From assembly GCA_030446715.1 (NCBI GenBank), contig JAUJMU010000008.1:62001-126000 (forward strand): a DNA stretch of 64,000 nucleotides. Reading direction: 5' to 3'. This document shows, one piece after another, positions 9,498-18,389 of the stretch. The stretch's first letter is position 1. Every line of letters begins with the position of its first letter. A program made the translations under genes and the position numbers. The DNA is from Cytophagales bacterium. Lineage in GTDB: Bacteria; Bacteroidota; Bacteroidia; Cytophagales; 172606-1. Under the pieces are notes generated by a model. The model saw only the letters and a program-made list of their open reading frames with translations, made no database searches and had not been told where the DNA came from.

Positions 9498-10004
9498 AAA
9501 CGGAAGCAGCAGGGGTTCCGGTTGGATTTTACTTCCACTTACCTGAAAATCCCCACCCCAAATGTTCCTGCGTCTGTTCCGATTGCAGCACCGCTGATCT
9601 GGGTATTCCGCAGTCAATCTGGTACAATCTGGTACAAGGCCGGCACTAGACGAGGGGTAAGGCAGGGGATCAGCTATGGGTTGCTCAACGGTGAAGTAAG
9701 CCAGTAAGTTTACCGGACTGAGTGCCATGATCAGAAAGTCAACGCGCTGAACGCAGCAGGTTTGGTGGCGTTCAATTCACTGACCCTCTGTTATACGCTA
9801 TCAGTCTGCCTTTGGTTACTCCTACAGGGCCATTACCTTTTGATTGTGGCGAACCAATCGACCCGTACTGGATATCCATATTAACCGGATACCCGTATGA
9901 GCGGTTGTCTCTCACTTCAGGCCCCGGTTTAAGCCTAAGCCTTTCGTGACAGGAATCCGTATACTTTCCTCACTGACATAAAGAGCTACTCGATCTTTAC
10001 GGGC
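9498..10004. other. Intergenic stretch without a recognised gene
   Basis: Divergent promoter region between the discoidin-like gene (minus) and the degraded PAS kinase (plus). Around 9608-9640 the word CAATCTGGTA occurs twice in tandem. Nothing else was recognised; no RNA gene was seen. Confidence 0.4.
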
Positions 10005-11856
10005 ATGCAGCAAGAACGAATATACCACTGGCTGGTGGATACCATAGTAGACTATGCGATCCTGATGCTGGATTTGCAAGGCAACATTCTGAGCTGGAAT
10101 ACGGGGGCCCAACGCTTGATGGGCTACCTGGAAAAGAGGCAGTGGGTCAGCACTTTTCCCTTTATACCCCCGGACCTGGTGGAGAGTGGATTTCCTGTTT
10201 ACGAACTGGCCAAGGTAAACGAAGCCGGCCGGTTTGAACATGAAGGCTTGCGAAAACACAAAGATGGCTCCACCTGGTGGTGTCACGCGTGATCATCACC
10301 AGCGTCAAGGACCCGGCTGGCCAGCCAGTTGGTTACGCCAAGATCACCCGTGATTTAACCGAACGACGAAAACACCAACTGCAAATCCAGGAGAGTGAGG
10401 CCAGATACCGGATGCTGGTGGAAGGGGTCATGGACTACGCTATCTTCCTGCTGGACCCCTGGGGAATGGTGAGCAGCTGGAACCTGGGAGCGGAAAAAAT
10501 CAAAGGCTATAAAGCAGAGGAAATCATTGGCAAGCCTTTTTCCCTTTTGTATCCCGATCATGCCGTGCAGTCAGGGATGGCGACCTATAGCCTGGAAATT
10601 GCTAAAGCAGAGGGCCATTTTGAACAGGAGGGCTGGCGTAAACGGAAAGACGGTTCTTTTTTCTGGGCCAATACCAGTATCTCAACGCTCTATAATGATG
10701 CGCACCAGGAAATAGGCTATTCGGTCATCACCCGGGACCCGACCTCCCGGAAACTGATGGAAGAAGGCCTGCGGGAAAGTGAGGAGCGGTACCGCCTGCT
10801 GGTGGAGGGCGTGAAGGATTACGCCATTTTCCTGCTGGACCCTTCCGGACGGGTGAGTTCCTGGAACCTGGGGCGGAACGAATCAAGGGATATAAGATGA
10901 ATGAAATTCTTGGTAAGCATTTTTCCGTGTTTTATCCCTGCAGGCCATTGAGCAACAGTTTCCGGATTATGAGCTCAAAAAAGCCAGGCAGGAAGGCCGC
11001 TTCGAGCACGAAGGGTGGCGCATCCGCAAAGACGGCAGCAGTTTCTGGGCCAATGTGATCATCACCCCGCTGATCAATCCTACGGGCAGACTGCTTGGTT
11101 TTTCCAAAATCACCCGGATTTAACCAAGCGCAAACAACAGGAGGAGGAACTGACCCGCAGCAATGAAGATTTACATCACATAAACGAGGATCTGGATAAC
11201 TTCGTCTACACGGCTTCCCATGACTTGAAAGCTCCCATTCTAAACATTGAAGGCTTGCTTAAAGCTCTGGAGAAGCAGATCGGCACGGAAGTTTTACAGA
11301 AAGAGGCAGTTGGGCGGACTTACCAGTTACTCTACGGTTCGGTGAACCGGTTTAAGGCAACGGTCAGGGACTTAACCCAAGTAGCCCGCATCAGCAAAGA
11401 AAGCAGCGAAGACGTAGATAGAATCGCTATAGAGGACATGCTGGCAGAAGTGCAGGAGGACCCGCACCCCAGATCCGGCAAGCGCAGGCCCAGGTAGCCA
11501 TAAAACTGGATGGCGCCACCGTACTCTTTTCCCGGAAGAATCTAAAAAGTGTGCTCTATAACCTGCTCTCTAATGCCATCAAGTACCGTTCCCCGGAGCG
11601 GGAGCTCCAGGTCAGGATCACTTGCCGGCAGCAGGGAGACTACCACGTGCTCTCCGTGCAGGACAACGGACTAGGGATGGACATGCGCCAGGAAGAGAAG
11701 ATATTCGGCCTTTTCAAACGCTTGCATGCCCACGTGGAAGGCACCGGGATAGGACTTTACATTGTCAAAAGAATAATGGAGAACGCCGGCGGAAGAATCG
11801 AAGTAGAAAGTCAGGTAGACGTTGGCTCTACATTCCGGGTATATTTCAAAAGGTAA
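10005..11856 (+). pseudogene. Multi-PAS histidine kinase broken by many indels
   Basis: Three PAS domains followed by a HisKA/HATPase core can be read only by changing frame. PAS 1 starts at ATG 10005 (DYAILMLDLQGNILSWNTGA), PAS 2 at about 10410 (MDYAIFLLDPWGMVSSWN), PAS 3 at about 10810 (KDYAIFLLDPSGRVSSWN). Frame breaks are visible near 10125 and 10172 (a compensating pair around the PAS motif HFSLYPPD), near 10285, 10883, 10941, 11118 and 11463. The kinase end is readable from 11145: H-box TASHDLKAPILN, N-box LLSNAIKYRS, G1 DNGLGMDM, G2 GTGIGLYIVKRI. At least seven indels in 1.85 kb, with intact genes around, argue for real decay rather than random sequencing error, although several breaks are in G or C runs. 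The kinase core is nearly the same as that at 6760-7542. Confidence 0.85.
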
Positions 11857-12078
11857 GCAGGGATGATAAATGTAACACAAAACGTTCCAATACTGAGAGG
11901 GCAGGGAAGGAGCTACTTGCTTCCAGTCCTCAGATACCGGTGAGGGTTACCTGGGATACATATTCAGGCTATCACAACTCATACCGAGACTGTACAATGA
12001 ACTGTGTCAGAGAAGCTAACTAAAAGACTACCTTTCAAACAGACACAGGACAAATGAAAACCAAAGAACCCTTCGGTT

Positions 12079-13313
12079 TTGAGGCCTTCAGGCAGGAGGC
12101 TATCCCAGGCTTGTATGAAGGCAAGCCAGTCAACGGCGGATGGACCTCCGATGCCTAGGATGTGCAGGTCCGGGCATCTCCGCCCCTTTGTTAAAACAGC
12201 CACGTTTGCCGTACAGGAAACTGTTCCCAACTTCAGAAAGTCCGCCAACATTCCCATCGCCGCGGCGCCCGACGGCGAATGGCAAAAGTTTGACTTCGCC
12301 TTTGTCTCCCGGTACCGGCTGGAAACCATGCTGGCCTTTCACCTGGGTTACCATCCCCAAACCGTTGAGCTGGGGGAATTGTGATAGCCGATTACGGCAG
12401 TCTCACCCCGGAAGAAATCCGCCTGCTGCCCGTGACTACCTTCTCGTACCCGGGCCGTGAACCGGAGGCCCCTTGGCGGGCGGAGGCGCAGCAGCGGATT
12501 GATTCCTTCCGGCCGGCCGGTATCAACGTTCAGGTATTCAACGGAGCCGGAAGCCCCCTGAGCGGCGCTACCGTGGAAGTGAAAATGAAAAAGAACGCTT
12601 TCAAGTTCGGCACGGCCGTCACGGAAACCTACCTGAGCATCAATGCCGGGGACAACGAAGCCCTGAGGGCGAACAAAAGAAGATATATGGAAGAACTCCA
12701 GAAACTGGGCTTCAGCTACGTCTACCCGGCAAACAGCTACAAGTGGGGAGCCTGGGAGAGCCAGTGGAATCCGGAGGCGGCAACCGGGTGGTTGCGCAGC
12801 CGGGGATTCGACGTAGCGGCGCACACCCTCATCTGGCAGCGGGGCGACAATGTGTCAATAGCCCCCCCGGATGTGTTTGCGCCTTCCATCCTGAATGAGC
12901 CGGCATTGCTCAAGCGCCGGGTAAACGACCACATCCGGCAGATCATGTACCACAACCGGGGAAGCATGGAGTCATGGGACGTAGTGAACGAGATCATCAA
13001 CAACAATGTCATCACCAACCGGCTCGGCATCCGGGAGACGGCCAACTGGTTCAAGACCGTGCGTGCCTATGATCCTACCGCCAAAATCGTCATGAACGAG
13101 GCCGCCACCAATCCGGGCCCCGGGCAGGTGAGTCTTCAGCTCATCAATTCCACTGGCAGCGTAGTGAGGATATACCTGAATGATCGGGTGATGCAGACCG
13201 GCCACCACATGTTTGATTTCAATTCAGCGGGATTTAACTGCGGGTTGTATCTTTGTAAACTCGTTGTGGACAACCGCATTTACATCAGGAGAGTGATTGT
13301 CAGGGCGGATTAG
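12079..13313 (+). pseudogene. GH10 xylanase-like remnant with CBM part and T9SS tail
   Basis: The first readable part (about 12187-12380) ends a carbohydrate-binding module (AAPDGEWQKFDFAFVSRYRL, HLGYHPQTVELGE). One base appears lost in the A-run at 12377-12378, and the frame resumes at about 12379 as IADYGSLTPEEIR. A GH10 TIM-barrel start follows: FKFGTAVTE, GFSYVYPANSYKWG, GFDVAAHTLIWQ, and WDVVNEII with the acid/base Glu. At KIVMNEAATNPGPG (about 13120) the barrel breaks off and a T9SS type A sorting domain follows (QVSLQLINSTGSVVR to IYIRRVIVRAD). The region with the nucleophile Glu is missing, so it cannot be an active xylanase. Start and N-terminus are unclear: a short frame at 12054 (MKTKEPFGFEAF) ends at once and is not recognised. 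Confidence 0.75.
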
Positions 13314-13320
13314 CGCCGGC

Positions 13321-13393
13321 CCGCTGCCTTTCAGCCGGGAGGTCTGCCGGCGGGTGAACCTCCTGTTGAAGTTTGCCGGCTGAAAGGCAGCGG
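13321..13393. repeat. Large hairpin: 18-bp perfect arms with nested 6-bp stem
   Basis: Arms 13321-13338 and 13376-13393 are exact reverse complements (left arm CCGCTGCCTTTCAGCCGG). Inside, GGAGGT at 13338-13343 and ACCTCC at 13358-13363 form a second stem. It starts seven bases after the GH10 remnant stop and ends 72 bases before the next gene. It may end transcription or shield an mRNA 3' end, but there is no T-run. Confidence 0.8.
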
Positions 13394-13465
13394 ATACCGT
13401 CATATTCCCGTACCTTTCCTTTTTCGCAGGCCGTGCCTGTTTGCTTAAAAACAATAGCCCGATTC

Positions 13466-16381
13466 ATGAAATTTAAACTTATCCTTGCCGGGGCGCTGCT
13501 CACCGGCATCTCGGCGTACACTTTCAAAACGGAACTTGCGGCGCTGGTCGCCGGCAAACGCTACTCGGCGGAAACCGGGCTCTACCTGCCGGCCGGCCTG
13601 GAGGCCACCCTGTGGGCGGAGTCTCCCCGGTTTTACAACCCCACCAACATGGACGTAGACGCCCGGGGACGCGTGTGGGTGACGGAAGCCGTAAATTACC
13701 GCCTCTACAATAACAAGCCCGGAGAGCGGCTTACCCACCCGGAAGGCGACCGGGTGGTGATCCTGGAAGACAAGGACGGCGACGGGGTGGCCGAGACTTC
13801 CAAAGTGTTCGTGCAGGACAAAGACCTGACCGCCCCGCTGGGCATCGCCGTCATCGGCAACCGGGTAGTTGTTTCCTGCGCCCCGGCGGTCATCGTCTAT
13901 ACCGATGGGAACGGGGACGATAAACCCGACAAAAAGGAAGTGTTCCTGACCGGCTTCGGCGGCTTTGACCACGACCACAGCCTCCACGCCGTGCTGGCGG
14001 GGCCCGACGGCCGGTGGTACTTCAATACCGGCAACGCCGGTCCCCACCAGGTCACTGACAAGGCCGGCTGGAAACTCCGGTCGGGCAGCATGTACAACGG
14101 CGGCTCCCCCTACAACAAAAACAATAAACCGGGTCTGGTCAGCGACGACGGCAAGAAATGGGTGGGAGGCCTTGCCCTGCGCGTCAACCCGGACGGCACC
14201 GGCCTTGCGGTGCTGGGCCACAACTTCCGCAACTCCTACGAAATGACCGTGGACTCCTACGGCAACCTGTGGCAGAACGACAACGACGACGACGGCAACC
14301 GGGGCTGCCGGGTCACCTGGCTCATGGAGGGTGCCAACCAGGGCTACTTCAGCGAGGACGGGTCCCGGAGGTGGCAGGCCGACCGCCGCCCGGGTCAGGA
14401 GACGGTCACGGCCCACTGGCACCAGGAAGACCCCGGCGTACTGCCGATGGGCGATAACTCCGGGGCTGGCTCCCCCACCGGCATCGTACTGAACGAGAGC
14501 GACCTGCTGGGGGAAAGCTACCGCGGCCTGCTGCTGAGCTGCGAGTCAGGACGGAACGTGGTGCTGGGCTACCAGCCCCAGCCGGAAGGGGCCGGTTACC
14601 GCCTCAACCGGCTCAACTTCATCACTTCCCTGCCGGAAAACGAAATTGAGGCGGCCAGCAGCCGGGCCCCGGTCACCGACAAGACCAAGTGGTTCCGGCC
14701 CAGTGACGCAGCCATCGGCACGGACGGGGCCCTCTACATCGCCGACTGGTACGACCCGGTGGTCGGCGGGCACCGCATGCGCGACAGCACCGCCCACGGC
14801 CGCATCTACCGGATCACGCCCAAAGGCAGAAAACTTGCCAGTCCCAAACTCAATCTCGCTACTACCAAAGGCCAGATCGAAGCCCTGCTGAGCCCGGCCG
14901 TCAACGTGCGGCACTCGGGCTTCGGGCTGCTGGCGGCCCAGGGGCCGAAAGTGATCAGGGACGTGAAGAAAATCTTGTCGTCGTCCAACCCGTACCACCG
15001 GGCCCGGGCGGCCTGGCTGCTGGCGCAACTGGGGCCGAAGGGCCTGACGGAGGTAGAAAAGCTCCTCACCGATAATGACCCCAACCTGCGGATCACCGCC
15101 TTCCGCGCCCTGCGGCAGGTGAAGCCGGATATTCTGCCGTACGCCCGGCAGTTGAGCCGCGACCCCTCCCCGGCGGTCCGGCGGGAGGTGGCCGTGGCAC
15201 TCAGAGACCTGCCCTTTGAGCAGGTAAAAGACCTTGCCGTCGCGCTGGCCGCGCAGTACGACGGTCAGGACCGCTGGTACCTGGAAGCCCTCGGTACGGC
15301 GCTTTCCGGAAAAGAACAACAGATCTACCCGGTACTGGAAGCCGAGTCAGGCGGGGAACCGCTGCAGTGGAGCCCGCAGTTTGAAGGCCTCGCCTGGCGG
15401 CTGCATCCGGCAGCAGCGGTTGAGGCCTTCAGCGTCCGCGCTTCCTCAGCGCAACTGCCGGCGGAGCAACGCAAAAAGGCAATCGTGGCGCTGGGCTTTA
15501 CCAAAGACCAGCGGGCCGCCGACGCCATGACCGTGCTGGCCAAAAGCAACCTGCCCGACGTGCGGGAGCAGGCCCTCTGGTGGCTGCAGTACCGCAAAAG
15601 CAACGAATGGAGCGAATTCGGCATCGAACTGCCGGCGGAGGCTCTGGCCATGAGCCCGGAAGCGCAGAAGAAAATGCTGGAACTGCGGGCAAAGGTGCTG
15701 AACCCCGCCCTGCCGGTGCCGGAAAAAGCGGCCGCCGCTGCCGAAATGGCCAGAGACAAGACCGGCGGCGAAATGCTGATCGGACTGGCCGTTGAGAAAA
15801 AACTGCCCGAAGAAGTGATTGCTGAAGTCAGCAAGGTGATTTTCACCAACCCCGACCAGTCGGTGCGGGTGCTGGCCAGCGACTATTTTGTCCGGCCGGG
15901 CGGTGTGGCCGCTTTTTCCATTCCCAGAATCGCCAAAACGCCCGGTCAGGCAGTGAAGGGGAAAGCCGTCTTCCAGAGCAGGTGCTCTGCCTGCCATAAA
16001 GTTTCGGGCGAAGGAAATGACATCGGGCCGGAGTTGACGCTGATCGGCAAGAAGTTCGATAAGTCCGGCCTGCTCGACGCCATTGTGAACCCAAGCGCCG
16101 GGATGGCTTTCGGCTACGAATCATGGCTCATCACCCGCAAGGACGGCACCACTGCCTCCGGCTTTCTGCAGGCCGACGGCGAGACGGTAATCATCAAAGG
16201 GCTCGACGGGCAGCTCCACCGGATCAGGGCCGCCGACATTGCTTCCCGCAAGCAGTTTGCCACCAGCATCATGCCCGAACCCGGTGCGCTGGGGCTGAAC
16301 GGGCAGGACCTGGCGGATGTGGCCGAATACCTCCTCACGCTGAACGGCGGGAAGCAGAGCGGCGGTGGAAACGGGAAATAA
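13466..16381 (+). CDS. PVC-type membrane-bound dehydrogenase with HEAT repeats and cytochrome c
   Basis: From ATG 13466 (MKFKLILAGALLTG, a signal peptide) the product is about 971 residues. Residues about 40-470 form the six-bladed propeller of PVC-type membrane-bound dehydrogenases (PAGLEATLWAE, MDVDARGRVWVTEAVNYR, GFGGFDHDHSLHAVLAGPDG, IGTDGALYIADWYDPVVGG). HEAT-like helices follow at about 480-800 (NPYHRARAAWLLAQL, DNDPNLRITAFRAL, DPSPAVRREVAVAL). A C-terminal cytochrome c / haem-binding domain has CSACH near residue 845 and a likely Met ligand in TSIMPEPG. Such proteins are secreted and presumed to oxidise sugars or alcohols and pass electrons to c-type haem; the true substrate is unknown. 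The longer frame from 13373 lacks a signal peptide at its start. It lies next to glycan enzymes, in keeping with sugar oxidation. Confidence 0.85.
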   Translation: MKFKLILAGALLTGISAYTFKTELAALVAGKRYSAETGLYLPAGLEATLWAESPRFYNPTNMDVDARGRVWVTEAVNYRLYNNKPGERLTHPEGDRVVILEDKDGDGVAETSKVFVQDKDLTAPLGIAVIGNRVVVSCAPAVIVYTDGNGDDKPDKKEVFLTGFGGFDHDHSLHAVLAGPDGRWYFNTGNAGPHQVTDKAGWKLRSGSMYNGGSPYNKNNKPGLVSDDGKKWVGGLALRVNPDGTGLAVLGHNFRNSYEMTVDSYGNLWQNDNDDDGNRGCRVTWLMEGANQGYFSEDGSRRWQADRRPGQETVTAHWHQEDPGVLPMGDNSGAGSPTGIVLNESDLLGESYRGLLLSCESGRNVVLGYQPQPEGAGYRLNRLNFITSLPENEIEAASSRAPVTDKTKWFRPSDAAIGTDGALYIADWYDPVVGGHRMRDSTAHGRIYRITPKGRKLASPKLNLATTKGQIEALLSPAVNVRHSGFGLLAAQGPKVIRDVKKILSSSNPYHRARAAWLLAQLGPKGLTEVEKLLTDNDPNLRITAFRALRQVKPDILPYARQLSRDPSPAVRREVAVALRDLPFEQVKDLAVALAAQYDGQDRWYLEALGTALSGKEQQIYPVLEAESGGEPLQWSPQFEGLAWRLHPAAAVEAFSVRASSAQLPAEQRKKAIVALGFTKDQRAADAMTVLAKSNLPDVREQALWWLQYRKSNEWSEFGIELPAEALAMSPEAQKKMLELRAKVLNPALPVPEKAAAAAEMARDKTGGEMLIGLAVEKKLPEEVIAEVSKVIFTNPDQSVRVLASDYFVRPGGVAAFSIPRIAKTPGQAVKGKAVFQSRCSACHKVSGEGNDIGPELTLIGKKFDKSGLLDAIVNPSAGMAFGYESWLITRKDGTTASGFLQADGETVIIKGLDGQLHRIRAADIASRKQFATSIMPEPGALGLNGQDLADVAEYLLTLNGGKQSGGGNGK

Positions 16382-16396
16382 GCAGGAAGACAGAAG

Positions 16397-16535
16397 CTAG
16401 TACTGCGTAACCTTGAATTCTAGCTTTTGAATTATGAATTTTAAGTGAATGACCGCATCCCTTGGTTCATATGCGGTCTTTGGTTTATATTATTCAGATA
16501 ATTTGCTTATAATAATCAAGGTTACAAAGTACTAG
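16397..16535. repeat. 139-bp element bounded by 20-bp inverted repeats
   Basis: Arms 16397-16416 and 16516-16535 are reverse complements with two mismatches (left arm CTAGTACTGCGTAACCTTGA). The AT-rich interior holds the terminator hairpin at 16451-16482. The shape is that of a small non-autonomous element or a long processed 3' stem. No convincing target duplication was seen. Confidence 0.65.
16451..16482 (+). terminator. Intrinsic terminator after the PVC-type dehydrogenase
   Basis: GACCGCAT (16451-16458) and ATGCGGTC (16471-16478) form an 8-bp perfect stem with a 12-base loop, followed by TTTGGTTT. It lies 70 bases after the stop at 16381. Confidence 0.6.
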
Positions 16536-16569
16536 TGGCTGATTGTCCCAAATGAGGTTGTATTCCAAG

Positions 16570-16665
16570 GGCTGTATGGTTAAATTGTTTAACTGTTAAA
16601 CTGTTAGGTGGCTGTGAGGCCATAGTCAGATAACCGGCTGCATACAACCATTCAACCATTCAGCC
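16570..16665. repeat. Imperfect palindromic repeat with short tandem heptamers
   Basis: GGCTGTATGGTTAAATTG at the left and the reverse complement of CAACCATTCAACCATTCAGCC at the right are alike, and AACCATTC is repeated in tandem at about 16646-16660. Repeats with such words can act as slippage sites. It fills most of the gap before the next gene. Function is unknown. Confidence 0.4.
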
Positions 16666-16722
16666 ATATAACCTTTCCTGTCAATACAGCTGGCAGATTG
16701 TTGTTTGGTAATCGAAAACAGA

Positions 16723-17847
16723 ATGAAGGACGCATTTGATTTTCCGGGAAAAATTCCCCGGCGGGAGGCCGTCAGGCGGCTGCTGGCCGGCGGCGTAATG
16801 GGACTGGCTCCCGGCCGGCTGTACCCAGACGAGGCGAACCCGTTTTTCAGGCGGCTGCACCCTGCCCCGGTTGGCGGGGGCTTCTCGCTGCCGGGGTACT
16901 GGATCTGGTGCGGTTCAGTCATCCGGGGAGAAGACAACCGCTTCCACATGTTCGCCTCCCGGTGGCCCGGTTCGCTTTCGTTCTTTGGTCACTGGCTCCT
17001 CAATTCGGAGGTGGTGCGGGCATCGGCCGCCCGGCCGGAGGGGCCTTATCAGTTTGAGGAAGTGGTTCTGCCGGCCCGGGACGGTGGTTTCTGGGACGGC
17101 AGGATGACGCACAATCCCACCATTCACAAGCACAAAGACACCTATCTCCTGTTTTACACGGGCACCACCTATGACGGCCCCATGCCCACGCCGGAGAATC
17201 CGGAAGTCTGGGGTTCGCCCAAAAACCGGCAGGCCCGGCAGAACCAGCGCATCGGGCTGGCCACCGCCAGGTCGGTCAGAGGCCCCTGGATCAGGTCGGA
17301 TAAACCGGTTCTGGAGCCCCGCCCCGGCAAGTGGGACGGGCTGATGACCACCAACGCGGCCCCCTGCGTGCGGGCAGACGGCCGCATTCTGCTCGGTTAC
17401 AAATCGTCGGCCAACCAGAAAGACCTCCTGCGGATGGGTGTGGCCACGGCCCCCCATTTCAGCCAGCCCTTCCGGCGGCTCTCGGAACCCATTTTCAACT
17501 TCGACCAGACCGGCGACCACGTGGAAGACGGCTACATCTGGTGGGAGAACAACCGCTACAACATGGTCATGAAAGACATGAAGGGCGGCATCAGCGGCGA
17601 GAAAGGAGGCGGCATTCTGGCCTCTTCCCGGGATGGCGTACGCTGGGAAACTGCCCGCCCGGCCAAAGCCTACTCCCGCACCATCCGCTGGGACAACAGA
17701 GAGACCACGGTACAGGGGCAACTCGAACGCCCCCAACTGCTCATTCAGGACGGACGGCCCACCCATATTTTCTTTGCTACCGGCAACGGCGGGGGCGGGT
17801 ACGAACATATGACCAAGTCGTGGAGCATGGTCATTCCCCTGAAATAA
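16723..17847 (+). CDS. GH43-type five-bladed propeller glycoside hydrolase
   Basis: The product from ATG 16723 is about 374 residues. The N-terminus IPRREAVRRLLAGGVMGLA resembles a twin-arginine (Tat) signal, so export in a folded state is possible. Propeller signatures of sucrase/GH43-like proteins follow: GYWIWCGSVIRGEDNRFHMF, NSEVVRASAARPEGPYQFEE, FWDGRMTHNPTIHKHKDTYL, LLFYTGTTYDGP, KWDGLMTTNAAPCV and VEDGYIWWENNRYNM. The Asp and Glu residues in RGEDN, FWDGRMTHNP and HVEDGY are candidate catalytic residues. Substrate is not known; relatives are secreted enzymes of plant glycan degraders. A TTG at 16705 extends the frame by six residues, but ATG 16723 is preferred. It precedes a SusC stub, suggesting it once belonged to a PUL. 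Confidence 0.75.
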   Translation: MKDAFDFPGKIPRREAVRRLLAGGVMGLAPGRLYPDEANPFFRRLHPAPVGGGFSLPGYWIWCGSVIRGEDNRFHMFASRWPGSLSFFGHWLLNSEVVRASAARPEGPYQFEEVVLPARDGGFWDGRMTHNPTIHKHKDTYLLFYTGTTYDGPMPTPENPEVWGSPKNRQARQNQRIGLATARSVRGPWIRSDKPVLEPRPGKWDGLMTTNAAPCVRADGRILLGYKSSANQKDLLRMGVATAPHFSQPFRRLSEPIFNFDQTGDHVEDGYIWWENNRYNMVMKDMKGGISGEKGGGILASSRDGVRWETARPAKAYSRTIRWDNRETTVQGQLERPQLLIQDGRPTHIFFATGNGGGGYEHMTKSWSMVIPLK

Positions 17848-18019
17848 CCCGTCATAAAAAACAAAAATCAGATAATTACTTTAAGTATTCAGGTAGATTG
17901 CTTTATTTGGTCCACTTCATGCGGACCCGGACCATCTGTACTGAAACAGTATGGAGCCGGCACCTGCCTGCCTGTTTGTCTACCTCAAACTTTCCCGGAA
18001 GGGATCAAAAGATTACCGG

Positions 18020-18175
18020 ATGAAAAAACTACTTACGCTGATTATCCTGATGCTGCCGGCGTGGGCCCGTACGGTTACGGGCAGGATTACCTCACAGGCG
18101 GACGGGGCAGGTAGTCCAGGCGTGGACGCCTGGACCAGTACAACAGTACCTTCTTTTGAGAAAGTCCTGATATAG
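18020..18175 (+). pseudogene. SusC/TonB-dependent receptor stub (signal peptide and first strand)
   Basis: ATG 18020 starts MKKLLTLIILMLPAWA, a signal peptide, then RTVTGRITSQADGAGSPGV, the usual beginning of the carboxypeptidase-D-like domain of SusC proteins. After GVD the sequence departs from the family and ends at a TAG by 18175. A small hairpin (18115-18122 with 18127-18134) marks the point of departure, and a repeat shared with an IS630-like tail begins at 18170. The remaining 900 or more residues are missing. It is an inactive remnant. Confidence 0.65.
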
Positions 18176-18197
18176 AGCGCGACATAACTTGTCGGAA
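18170..18197. repeat. 28-base dispersed motif, copy A (likely IS end remnant)
   Basis: The motif begins ATATAGAGCGCG and ends CTTGTCGGAA. Two like copies lie at 21228-21255 and 23888-23915; the last is just after an IS630-type transposase tail, so all three are probably IS terminal remnants. This copy follows a truncated SusC gene. Confidence 0.55.
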
Positions 18198-18389
18198 ACC
18201 GGACCGCAAGGTGGTGACGCCTTCTATATGTGTCCTGATCGCAGGCCTCGCCGGCAGGGGCGGGTGCCGGCGCGAGGCAGAGACAGGCAGGTTTGTAAAG
18301 ATTGGTTTACTTTTGCACGGGTACTTAAAATGGCGCAGCCACTTACAGACTGTGTCGTATCTTTTCCGGCAAGTCATGTCGCCTTCCGT

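Noticed and set aside
12054-12160. Short frame MKTKEPFGFEAFRQEA before the GH10 remnant
   Set aside because: Ends after 34 codons and matches no family I know; it may be the broken N-terminus of the GH10 gene but this cannot be shown.
13445-15319. Long minus-strand frames (325 and 257 codons) opposite the PVC-type dehydrogenase
   Set aside because: Val/Gly/Pro-rich antisense shadows; the plus strand has clear domains over the whole span.
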